The notes beneath the pieces are model-generated. The model did not search any database and had not been told where the DNA came from. It was given only the letters and a program-made list of their open reading frames with translations. Below are positions 9,272-18,596 of a DNA stretch of 64,000 nucleotides, one piece after another. The stretch is from an uncultured Clostridium sp. Lineage in GTDB: Bacteria > Bacillota > Clostridia > TANB77 > CAG-508. Within the stretch, counting starts at the first letter, position 1. Each line of letters starts with the position of its first letter. The DNA lies in NCBI GenBank assembly GCA_900552135.1, contig URYN01000006.1:55081-119080 (forward strand). The letters run 5' to 3'. The position numbers and the translations under genes are program-made.

Positions 9272-11924
9272 TTATTCATGGTACATTTTGGTACAATTTC
9301 TTTTCTTTTGCAAAAGAGGTCGTTCTAATTGGACAATGTTTACGGCTTTTTGCAATTCTATTATTGCAAGTGGTGCGAATGATATTAATATTGTGTATAA
9401 CCATTGTATTCCGTTTAAAGGAACTACTTCGAATATTGTTGCTAGAGGTCTTATTAGTACAACTATTACTTGCAGTATGGTTCCAAGTAAGAAAGCTCCT
9501 ACCAAGTATTTATTTTCTAATAATCCTGTTTTAAATATGCTTTCTTCGCTCTTAATGTTGAAGCTGTGTACTAATTCTAGTATTCCAAGTGATAAAAATG
9601 CCATTGTTCTGCCTACTTCTATTGAATACAATTTGTTTCCAATACTGAAAGCCAATAAGGTGAACATTCCAAGCATCGAGCCTTCTATTATTATTTTCCA
9701 CCATAGTCCATCAGCAAATAGACTTTTCTTCGGACTTCTTGGCAATCGGTTCATTATATTTTCTTCTTCTTTTTCGAGGCCAAGTGCTATTGCTGGTAAA
9801 GAGTCTGTTACAAGATTTATCCACAATAGTTGTATTGCAAGCAAAGGAGATTTTATTCCCATTAGTAGTCCTACAAATATCGTCACAATTTCACCGATGT
9901 TTGTTGCAATTAAGAAATGAACTGCCTTTTTTATATTGTCGTATATATTTCTTCCTTGTCTTACAGCATCAACTATTGTTACGAAATCGTCATCAGTCAA
10001 AATCATGTCTGCCGCATTTTTTGCAACATCTGTCCCACCTTTGCCCATGGCAATTCCAATATCCGCGTTCTTCAATGCAGGAGCATCATTTACTCCATCT
10101 CCAGTCATTGCAACTATTTGACCTGCGTTTCTAAAGGCTTTTACTATTCTTACCTTGTGTTCAGGAGTTACTCTTGCAAATACAGAATATTTCATTATAT
10201 TTTTTTCTAATTCTTGGTCGGATATTTTTTCAAGTTCATCACCAGCAACAGCAAAATCTCCTTTTCTTAAAATTCCAAGTTCTTTTGCTATTGCTTTAGC
10301 CGTTTGCAGGTGATCTCCAGTTATCATTACTGTTTTTATTCCTGCTTTTCTGCAAGTTCTTACCGCTTCTTTTACTCCTTCTCTTGGTGGATCAATCATT
10401 CCTATTAATCCTACAAATATCAAATCATTTTCTATTGCATCTGCAGTTATATTTACTGGCAAATTATCAGCATCTCTATATGCAACAGCTATAACTCTTA
10501 AAGCTTTTTCACTCATTTCGTTGTTTTGATATTTTATATTTTCTTCCTTGCTATATATTGATGATATACTTCCATTATTATAACATTTTGTGCACTTTTT
10601 TATTAATACATCTGGTGCACCTTTTGTTATTATCCTGTATTTCTTACCCATTTTATGTATAGTTGTCATCATTTTTCTTGTCGAATCGAATGGAATATCA
10701 TTTATTCTCGGCATTTTTTCATATAGTTCGGATTTTCTTAAGTTATTTTTTATTGCAAAGTTTGTAATTGCAACTTCAGTCGGTTCTCCAATTGACTCTG
10801 AATACTGCTCTTCTGTGTCTGTACACATTGTACCAAGTTCCATAATAAATTTTTGTTCTTCTTCATTTGCTCTTCCATTTATGTTGCTCACTTGAACTAC
10901 TGTCATTTTATTCTGGGTTAAAGTTCCAGTTTTATCTGAGCATATAACAGTACTGCTACCAAGAGTTTCTACAGCAGGTAGTTTTCTTATAATGCTATTT
11001 CTTTTTGCCATTTTAGTAACTCCAATAGAAAGCATAATCGTCACAATAGCTGGCAATCCCTCAGGAATGGCTGCAACAGCAAGCCCAACAGATGTCATAA
11101 ACATCTCCACAATTGGAATCTTCTTAAAAATACCAATTATAAATATTAGGACACAAATTATTATGCACGCAATAGCTAGAATTTTTCCTACTTCACCCAA
11201 CTTCTTTTGAATTGGAGTCTCTGGAGCTTCGTCTTCAATTATCATTCCTGCTATTTTGCCAACCTTAGTATTCATTCCAGTTTCTGTTACCACTGCTTCT
11301 CCATGACCATTTACAACTATTGTAGTTGCATAAGCCATATTACATATATCACCCATTGATGTATTAGATTTTAGTATTCTAGTTGCGTCTTTTTCTTCTG
11401 GAACATTCTCTCCAGTTAAGCTAGATTCTTCAATTTTAAGATTATAGCTATTTATTAGTCTGCAATCTGCTGGAACAAAGCTTCCTGTTTCTAAAATTAC
11501 GATATCTCCCGGAACAACATTTTCAGACTCTATTTCCAGAACCTTTCCACTTCTTTTTACTTTTGCAATTGGTGCAGACATCTTTTTTAGTGCTTCTAAC
11601 GATTTTTCAGCCTTTTGTTCTTGAACCAGTCCCATTACTGCATTAAATATTACAATTGCAATTATAATTATTGAATCAATGTAGTCGGATTCTCCATTCA
11701 TTTTAGATATAACTGCTGAAATAATAGCAGCAATAATCAAAGTAATAATCATAAAGTCATTGAATTGTTTTATAAACTTTATGAATAAAGAGTCTTTCTT
11801 CTTTTCTCTTAAATTATTCTTGCCGAACTTTTCTATTCTTTTTTTTGCTTCTTCATTTGTAAGTCCGTTCCCTTCTGGTCTTCAACTCAGTAAAGACTTG
11901 CACTAACTCTTTCGTGTACCACAT
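9272..11924 (-). CDS. P-type Ca2+-ATPase, with a frameshift near the N-terminus
   Basis: Cation-exporting P2-type ATPase, closest to bacterial calcium pumps. The long frame (9272-11752, 826 residues) has the TGE loop (LTGENVPEE), the phosphorylation site CSDKTGTLTQNKM, the MTGDGVNDAPALK hinge and about ten membrane helices; PEGLP in M4 fits Ca2+ binding. The first ~58 residues are in another frame: MWYTKELVQVFTELKT from an ATG at 11924 (AGGAGG 8 bases before), then, one base shifted, GLTNEEAKKRIEKFGKNNL leading into the long frame. The shift falls near 11862-11880 in AGAAGGGAAC. Frame 0 stops at 11853-11855. Either one extra base is a sequence error or the gene is broken. Confidence 0.88.
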
Positions 11925-12008
11925 AATAAATTCCTCCTTGTCCATTTTTATAAATGTATTCTCCTTGTCCAGAATTTATTCACACAGTTAAAAAATATTT
12001 TGTTAGAG

Positions 12009-12139
12009 TAAAAACGAAGCCTTGAATATTTTTACACAGAAAATGAACCCTCTATATTAAACTTTATACTGTCAAACTTTTGGTTTTAGTACATTTCTGT
12101 CTAATATTTTTGGGTTCATTATTATTGGCTTCGTTTTTA
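12009..12139. repeat. Large nested inverted repeat (terminator or structured RNA)
   Basis: TAAAAACGAAGCC (12009-12021) is perfectly repeated inverted at 12127-12139, and inside it AATGAACCC (12042-12050) pairs with GGGTTCATT (12112-12120). The outer stem is flanked by T-runs on both strands, so it can terminate smc transcription (minus). The 60-base inner loop is AT-rich and has no reading frame worth calling. It fills most of the 300-bp gap between the ATPase and smc. Confidence 0.55.
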
Positions 12140-12223
12140 TTTTTTCTTTTCGTTTAATTTAGTCTTTATTTTAATTATCAAACTTATTCTATTCTCAAGT
12201 CCAATTTATTACAAAACTTACCT

Positions 12224-15200
12224 CTATTTGCTGTTTGATAATCTCATTGATAATAGCTTACTTATTCCTTTTTCTTCCATAGTTACGCCATAAACAGTGT
12301 CTGCTATTTCCATGGTACCTTTTCTATGTGTTATAACTAAGAATTGAGTACTATTACTAAACTTCTTTAGATATAATGCGTATCTTCCAACGTTTACATC
12401 ATCAAGTGCAGCTTCAATCTCGTCTAGTATGCAGAAAGGTGCTGGGTTTATTTTCAATATAGCAAATAAAATTGCAATTGCTGTAAGAGCCTTTTCTCCA
12501 CCTGATAATAGCATCATGTTTTGAAGTTTCTTTCCTGGTGGCTGTACCCTAATGTCTATTCCACACTCTAGAAGATTTCCCTCATCTTCTAATATAAGTT
12601 CTGCCTTTCCTCCTCCAAACAATTCAACAAACACTTCATTGAAATTCTTGTTTATTTGCTTGAATTTTTCTGCAAATTGTTTTTGCATATTGTCAGTCAT
12701 TTCAGAAATTACATTTCTAAGTTTTGATATTGAATCTTCCAAATCAAATCTTTGCTCATTCATGAAGGTATATCTTTCTTGCATCTTTTTATAATCTTCT
12801 ATTGCATCTATGTTTATGCTTCCTAAATCTGCAATTTCTTTTCTTAATTGAGTAGTTTGCTTTTGAGCCACCGCAACATTGTCTGGTTTCTTGTAGCCAT
12901 CTGCATTGTTTGGAGTAAGCTCATATTCCTGCCATAGTCTGTTTATTAAATCGTCTAAATCTTGTTCTTGTTTCTGTTTCTTGCTTTCTATTTTAACAAT
13001 TTGCTCTTTTAATCCATTTAGAACCTCATATTGAGATGTGATTTTCTCCTCAAGTTTCTCTAGCTTATTATTTTTTTCAACTTTTTCTTGTTTCAAGTTT
13101 TCTATTTTTTCTGAGCTATTAGAAACCTCTTCCTTAATCTTGTCTATCTCTTTTCCGAAATTTAGAATGTCTTCATTTGTCTTTTCATTTTCAAGTTTTA
13201 GATTTTCTATTTCTGCAGTCTTGTTTTCGATACTCTTATTTGCATTCTCTATATCTTGTTCAATTCTTGCAATCATCTCATCAATAGATGTACCACTTTC
13301 GTCAAATGATGACACAGATATTTTTAGGTCTGTTATGTCTGTATTCAAATTGTCTATGTATGTCTGATCCTCTTGATTATCTTTTGCAAACTCAGCAATC
13401 TTCTGGTTAAGCTCAGCATTTTCTTTATCAAGATTCTCTATAACCTTGGTGGTTCCCTCTTTTGCAGATATTATTTCTTGTTTTTCTTTTTCGATTTGTT
13501 CCAATCTTTCTTTTAATTTTGCTGTTTTCTCTTCCAACTTGCTTATTTGAGAATTATACATTTCCAATTCTTGCTTCTTAGTTGCAAAATCAATTTCTAT
13601 TTCTTGAAGATTTTTCTCTAACCTTGCAGATTCTTCTATTATGTCTGCGACTTTTTCTGAATATTCTTCCTTTTCCTTCGTTACTTCTTCAATCTTCTTA
13701 TTTAGCTTTTCAAGATTTTTCTTAAGCTCTTCTATCTCTCTTCCTCTGCCTAATATATTAACAGTTTTTTGAGATGTAGAACCACCGCTTATTGCACCTG
13801 ATGGATTTATTACATCTCCTTCAAGAGTTACTATTCTAAACGAATAATTATTAGCTTTTGCAAGTGCTATTGCAGAGTCCATATTTTCTACAATCACAGT
13901 TCTGCCAAGCAAGTTTGATATAATTTCCCCATATTTCTTGTTAGTCTTTACAAGTTCTGATGCAATTCCTATTACTCCATTGATTCCAGTTTTATTAATT
14001 TTTTCAAGCTTCTTTCCATGTACTGACGCAATTGGTAAAAAACTTGCTCTTCCAAGATTATTCTTTCTAAGATATTCAATAAGTTTTTTAGCATCATTTT
14101 CTGTATTTGTTACTATGTTTTGCATGCTTTGTCCTAAACACATTTCAATAGCAGTTTCATATTGTTTATCAACAGAAATCAAACTTGCAAGAACTCCCTC
14201 GACTCCCGAATTTAAGCTCTTATCGTTTTCACAGGCAAGTAGCAAAGACTTAACACTCTTTATATATCCGTCCTTGTCTTTCTCTGTTTCAATTAAGAAC
14301 TTGCATCTTGAGTCTTTCATTCTGTAGTCTTGAGTCAATTTGTTAATTTGGTCATCATAATCCTTTATGGCAATCATTGATTTTTCTTTTTGCTCTCTGA
14401 TTCCATTCAAAGTTTTTAATGCCTTGTTTCTGGTATTATCCGCTTCTGTGAATGCTTTAGATATTTCCTGTTTTTTAATTCTAGTTGCATCTAATTCAGA
14501 AATTGTAGAAGTTAATTCTTCCTTAACACTCTTCTTCGTCTTTTCCAAATTTTCAAAATTTGCATCTAATGTGCTAATTTGAGAAAGTCTTTCATATCTT
14601 TGATTAGAATTTTCTTCTACCTTTTTCTTTTCTTCCTCAATTTCCAATTCTTTTTTTGATAGTTTCTTGGTTATTTCATTTAATTCTTGTTCTTTTTGTT
14701 TAAGTTCTGTTTCAAACTTTTCTCTATTTTTAGAAAGATTCTCTTTTTTATTTAATTTTGCATCTTTCTCCTCATGGAACTCTACAATTCTTTGTTTCTG
14801 TTCTTCAATTTCATTTGCTAATCTTTCAGAATTTGAATTATTGTTTAAAATTCTTTCATTTGAAATGCTTATCTGTGAATTTATTTGCTCTATTCTGGTT
14901 TTGCTTTCAAATCCAAGATTTTGAGCCTCTTCAATTTCTGCAATCAATTCATCAATTCTAGATTTTAACGAATCTTTTTCAGATTGACTCTCTTCAAGTT
15001 TCTTATTTTCGTCATCTTCTTGGTCTGTTAATATTTTAAAATCTTCTGAAATTTGAGCAAGTTTTTCTTTGTATGAATTTATATTGTAAACAAACAATCC
15101 AACTTCTATATTCTTTAGCTCTTCTCTTAAATCTAAAAATCTTCTTGCCTTCTCAGATTGAATTTTCAAAGGATCCAATTGTCCCTCTATTTCAGACAAA

Positions 15201-15781
15201 ATATCATTTATTCTAAGCAAGTTCAATTTTGTTTGTTCTAACTTCTTTTCAGATTCAGCCTTTCTAACTCTATACTTTACAATTCCGGCAGCTTCTTCAA
15301 ATATATGTCTTCTATCTTCAGATTTATTGCTTAATATTTCATCGATTTTTCCCTGTCCGATTATAGAATATCCATCTTTACCAATTCCTGTATCCATGAA
15401 TAACTCTAATATATCTTTCAATCTGCAAGGAACTTTGTTAATGAAATAACCTGTTTCTCCACTTCTGTATATCTTTCTAGTAACAGTTACCTCATTATAT
15501 TCTATTGGAAGTTTTCCATCTGAATTGTCAAATATTATAGATGCTTCGGCAAATCCTAAAGATTTTCTATTTTGAGTTCCTGCAAATATTATATCCTCAG
15601 ATTTTGCACCCCTTAAAGACTTCATGCTTTGCTCTCCAAGAACCCATCTAATGCTATCAGAAATATTGCTCTTACCAGACCCATTTGGTCCAATAACAGC
15701 AGTAATTCCTGGTTTAAATTCTAATACTGTCTTATCTGCAAAAGACTTGAAACCCTGTAGTTCTAATCTTTTTAAATACAT
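12224..15781 (-). CDS. smc: Chromosome segregation protein SMC
   Basis: The ATPase core of the SMC-ScpAB condensin, which organises and segregates the chromosome. At 1185 residues it has full length: Walker A GPNGSGKSNISD at about 32-43, two long coiled-coil arms (about 170-500 and 670-1020), a hinge around 510-660 with the Gly-rich AISGGSTS, the ABC signature LSGGEKALTA (about 1090) and Walker B ILDEIEAALDD. The start MYLKRLELQGFKSF is the typical SMC N-terminus. No scpA, rnc or ftsY is beside it here. Confidence 0.98.
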   Translation of the reverse strand: MYLKRLELQGFKSFADKTVLEFKPGITAVIGPNGSGKSNISDSIRWVLGEQSMKSLRGAKSEDIIFAGTQNRKSLGFAEASIIFDNSDGKLPIEYNEVTVTRKIYRSGETGYFINKVPCRLKDILELFMDTGIGKDGYSIIGQGKIDEILSNKSEDRRHIFEEAAGIVKYRVRKAESEKKLEQTKLNLLRINDILSEIEGQLDPLKIQSEKARRFLDLREELKNIEVGLFVYNINSYKEKLAQISEDFKILTDQEDDENKKLEESQSEKDSLKSRIDELIAEIEEAQNLGFESKTRIEQINSQISISNERILNNNSNSERLANEIEEQKQRIVEFHEEKDAKLNKKENLSKNREKFETELKQKEQELNEITKKLSKKELEIEEEKKKVEENSNQRYERLSQISTLDANFENLEKTKKSVKEELTSTISELDATRIKKQEISKAFTEADNTRNKALKTLNGIREQKEKSMIAIKDYDDQINKLTQDYRMKDSRCKFLIETEKDKDGYIKSVKSLLLACENDKSLNSGVEGVLASLISVDKQYETAIEMCLGQSMQNIVTNTENDAKKLIEYLRKNNLGRASFLPIASVHGKKLEKINKTGINGVIGIASELVKTNKKYGEIISNLLGRTVIVENMDSAIALAKANNYSFRIVTLEGDVINPSGAISGGSTSQKTVNILGRGREIEELKKNLEKLNKKIEEVTKEKEEYSEKVADIIEESARLEKNLQEIEIDFATKKQELEMYNSQISKLEEKTAKLKERLEQIEKEKQEIISAKEGTTKVIENLDKENAELNQKIAEFAKDNQEDQTYIDNLNTDITDLKISVSSFDESGTSIDEMIARIEQDIENANKSIENKTAEIENLKLENEKTNEDILNFGKEIDKIKEEVSNSSEKIENLKQEKVEKNNKLEKLEEKITSQYEVLNGLKEQIVKIESKKQKQEQDLDDLINRLWQEYELTPNNADGYKKPDNVAVAQKQTTQLRKEIADLGSINIDAIEDYKKMQERYTFMNEQRFDLEDSISKLRNVISEMTDNMQKQFAEKFKQINKNFNEVFVELFGGGKAELILEDEGNLLECGIDIRVQPPGKKLQNMMLLSGGEKALTAIAILFAILKINPAPFCILDEIEAALDDVNVGRYALYLKKFSNSTQFLVITHRKGTMEIADTVYGVTMEEKGISKLLSMRLSNSK

Positions 15782-15915
15782 TCTATTTTTCGTATGGAAT
15801 TAAACTTTGCCATACTCTCCCTTCTCAGTCAATTTATGCGTTTATGAAATTTAATATATTCAAATTTCTATACAACATTTAATATAATAGGAAAGAAAAA
15901 CTCTCCTATCACATC

Positions 15916-15937
15916 AAAAAAGCCATAATTAGCTTTT
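15916..15937 (-). terminator. Terminator after the nucleosidase gene
   Basis: On the minus strand AAAAGC and GCTTTTTT flank a short loop. It lies 67 bp after the nucleosidase stop; the remainder of 15782-16003 is AT-rich spacer. Confidence 0.55.
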
Positions 15938-16003
15938 ACTTTCTAATTTATGACTTTATTTTATACTAGATTTATATTAATTACAAGGATTTTTTAGTAA
16001 TTT

Positions 16004-16618
16004 TTAGATACAACCTGCTTTTTTCAGAATTTTCAATGAGCTTGTTAATTCCATTACATCTTTCATGTCAATATTTTTGTAATAATCATCAAGACTCAAA
16101 TTATCACTCACTTTTTTTAATGAAATTAATTCAATTCTATACATGCAACAAATCATGTAAATTGAATGTAGTTCCATGTCAAATACCACATCATCTGTTA
16201 TATCAGTTGAAGTAACAAAACTCTCTGCACTATAACAAGGAAGTGCTTTTATTTCGGTTTCATTTATATCTTTTAATATATTCTTATCAAAACCTTCAAC
16301 CTCATATTTTTGTTCTCCTGGAATAAACCATTCGTAATTGTAAGATTTATTTACACTTGCCCAACTTCCAATTTCTGATTTTGTAGAACCCACATATCCA
16401 ACATTTATGATAATGTCAGGAAGATTTTCTTTATTATTTTCAAGATATTTAGTCAAATTAATTGCAGTTTGTTGTTTTCCAATTCCACTTATTAATAGAC
16501 TTATATTATCTTTTTCAAATACCTTGCCATCTTCCGAATTTCTTTCTACTAGTCCTAATTCTTTTGCTATATCTTTTGCCTCTTTTTCCATGGCAATTAC
16601 AAATAATATTCTTTTCAT
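16004..16618 (-). CDS. Nucleoside phosphorylase-superfamily protein (MTA/SAH nucleosidase-like)
   Basis: A 204-residue member of the PNP/UDP superfamily. The N-terminus MKRILFVIAMEKEAKDIAKEL is that of 5'-methylthioadenosine/S-adenosylhomocysteine nucleosidases (base release in methionine and quorum-signal recycling). SGIGKQQTAINLT (about 45-57), NVGYVGS (about 71-77), VVFDMELHSIYMIC (about 145-158, where the family has MEGAA-like) and KKVSDNLS with the catalytic-type Asp (about 176-183) are in order. It is shorter than typical MTAN (about 230) and divergent around the ribose site, so the exact substrate is uncertain. Confidence 0.75.
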   Translation of the reverse strand: MKRILFVIAMEKEAKDIAKELGLVERNSEDGKVFEKDNISLLISGIGKQQTAINLTKYLENNKENLPDIIINVGYVGSTKSEIGSWASVNKSYNYEWFIPGEQKYEVEGFDKNILKDINETEIKALPCYSAESFVTSTDITDDVVFDMELHSIYMICCMYRIELISLKKVSDNLSLDDYYKNIDMKDVMELTSSLKILKKAGCI

Positions 16619-16713
16619 TAAATGCTCCTCTTATTTACAAATCACTTTTACTTGCTCTCATTTATCTACTTTTTCTGTTTTTCACTTTATCAATATAACA
16701 CTTTTATCTAAAA

Positions 16714-16738
16714 ATTCAACTGCAATTTGCAGTTGAAT
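16714..16738 (-). terminator. Perfect-palindrome terminator
   Basis: ATTCAACTGCA (16714-16724) pairs perfectly with TGCAGTTGAAT (16728-16738), a stem of 11 bp with a 3-base loop and TTTTT following on the minus strand. It ends the transcript of the unknown coiled-coil gene. Confidence 0.8.
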
Positions 16739-16750
16739 CTTTATTTAGTA

Positions 16751-18442
16751 TTATTGTTCTTGTTCTTGTTCTGATTCTTTTTCAGCTTTAACTTTCTTAG
16801 TTGCAGCATTAATATTTTCATTTGCTACATTTCTTACACTACTATTTAATAAAGTTTTTGCTAGTTCCTGATTTGCTTTATCCATTAATTCGTCAGTATG
16901 TTTCTGATTCTCCTCTACTGGTTGAACTTTTATACTTTCCAAGAAACCTTTTTCTTCTTTATCTTTGTTTGATTGATACTTTATTTGCTTATCGTCTTGT
17001 GATTTTTCCTTGTTTTCTGTTTTTCCATCTCCCAATCTCAATGTTTTATTGAATATAGATTTAACTCCATCTCTTAGTATCTCATACCATTTTCTTGTAT
17101 CAACTTCAACATTTGAACAGGTAGACTCTTTTGCCTCTCTCATATATGGCATTAAATATTTGAAATTATTTTTATCACATTTTTCTTGAGATTTAAAATA
17201 TCTAATACCTGTAAGTGATTCAAGTTCTTCATCTCTTAGTTCTTGTAAGTCAACGTTTGTTCCTAGAGAATTTCTATAAGTATCCGTGTATTTTTCAGCG
17301 AAATCCTTTATTTTAGCCTTATCAATTATTCCTAGTCCATTCATAATTTTCTCTGCAGATTGATTAATGGCAAAAACAATGTATGGATCCATTTTTCCAT
17401 CAATACTTATGTTGTTTTGTTTAAAATATTTATTCATCTGTTTAGGTGATAAAAGTTTATTTCCCATATCAACATTCATTTCAATAGTATCTTTGTTAGC
17501 TGTAAATCCTACACTAATTTTTCCAGTTGAAATATCAAAATCAATTTGAGAAATTTCTATATCATCTGCTTTAATTCCTGATTTTGCAAGCTTTTCAACT
17601 GGTAACTTTTGTGGTTCTTTCTCAGCTTCATTGTTTCTTGGTGCATCTTGAGTTTTCTGAAATTCTTGTGCTTGTGTCTGTGATGGTTGATCCTGTTGAG
17701 GTTTTGTAGTTTCTTGTTCAGTTTGTTCTGGTTGTTGTACTGAAAAATCTAATGGTATTTGTACATCAAACTCTTCATCTTCTAATGCATCTAATATTTT
17801 ATCAGCACTTGTTTTTCTAATGTCAACTGTTCCAAAGAATTGATTTATTCTCTCTATCTTTGAGTTTAAATTTTTTACAACTCCAGTATCCTTTGCTTTT
17901 AATTGATTTAATTCTCCTAACATTGAGTTAAATTCAACCAACAAATCATTGTAATCTTTTCTTGAAGAAAGCACATCAGAATCATCAAGGTTTTTAACCG
18001 CTTTGTCATCATAATAATAAAATCTCATCATTCGATGATTATATTCTGCTTCAGCTTCTTCCATTGCATCTTTTGCAATTTTTAGTTCTATCTCTTTAGT
18101 CTTAAGAGCCTTCTCTTTTTCAGAATAGTCAGGCTTATATTGAGCAACTTCTGCAATAAGTCCATCTCTTACTTTTCTAAGTGCTAATCCTATTTCACTA
18201 TTCTTCCTATCAATATCTGCCTTAATTTGACTTATTTCAGCTTCAGCTTGTTTCTTATATTCATTTCTTTCTTGTTCATACATATCTTGTTGTTTATCTC
18301 TAGTAAGTATGTCATCTGTTTGATATTGTTCAAAATCAGAATCCATTCCAGCTAAAGTCTCATTAAGTTTTTCCTCTTTTACTTTTCTTTGATCTTCAAG
18401 TTTAGTTCTCTGGTCTAATAATCTCTTTACTTCTTCTTCCAT
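16751..18442 (-). CDS. Large coiled-coil protein of unknown function
   Basis: I do not recognise this family (563 residues from the preferred start). Residues 1-215 are strongly charged and heptad-like (coiled coil; KRLLDQRTKLEDQRKVKEEKL and later), about 230-290 is a Gln/Pro/Glu-rich linker (PQQDQPSQTQAQEFQ), 290-440 looks like a folded alpha/beta domain (DIEISQIDFDISTGKISVGF ... LTGIRYF), and the tail is again Glu/Lys/Gln-rich, ending EQEQEQ. No signal peptide or membrane helix. GGAGGG 5 bases before the ATG at 18442 fixes the start, rather than the ATG 12 bases upstream. It has its own promoter with an operator-like palindrome. Confidence 0.75.
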   Translation of the reverse strand: MEEEVKRLLDQRTKLEDQRKVKEEKLNETLAGMDSDFEQYQTDDILTRDKQQDMYEQERNEYKKQAEAEISQIKADIDRKNSEIGLALRKVRDGLIAEVAQYKPDYSEKEKALKTKEIELKIAKDAMEEAEAEYNHRMMRFYYYDDKAVKNLDDSDVLSSRKDYNDLLVEFNSMLGELNQLKAKDTGVVKNLNSKIERINQFFGTVDIRKTSADKILDALEDEEFDVQIPLDFSVQQPEQTEQETTKPQQDQPSQTQAQEFQKTQDAPRNNEAEKEPQKLPVEKLAKSGIKADDIEISQIDFDISTGKISVGFTANKDTIEMNVDMGNKLLSPKQMNKYFKQNNISIDGKMDPYIVFAINQSAEKIMNGLGIIDKAKIKDFAEKYTDTYRNSLGTNVDLQELRDEELESLTGIRYFKSQEKCDKNNFKYLMPYMREAKESTCSNVEVDTRKWYEILRDGVKSIFNKTLRLGDGKTENKEKSQDDKQIKYQSNKDKEEKGFLESIKVQPVEENQKHTDELMDKANQELAKTLLNSSVRNVANENINAATKKVKAEKESEQEQEQ

Positions 18443-18516
18443 ACGACCCTCCATTATATTTTCATATTTAATTTCACATTAATTTTCTTTATAAAATTAA
18501 ACAACACATCAATAAT

Positions 18517-18546
18517 ATAATACCATATTTGGTATACCTTTTGCAA
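18517..18546 (-). promoter_or_regulatory. Promoter with internal operator-like palindrome
   Basis: Minus strand TTGCAA (18541-18546) and TATTAT (18517-18522) with an 18-base spacer, about 75 bp before the coiled-coil gene. The perfect inverted repeat ATACCA-tatt-TGGTAT (18520-18535) sits between the two boxes, where a bound repressor would block polymerase. The regulator is unknown. Confidence 0.5.
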
Positions 18547-18596
18547 ATCCTAACAAAAATGTAATATAAAATTAATATTTGTAATATTTTGTTCTT

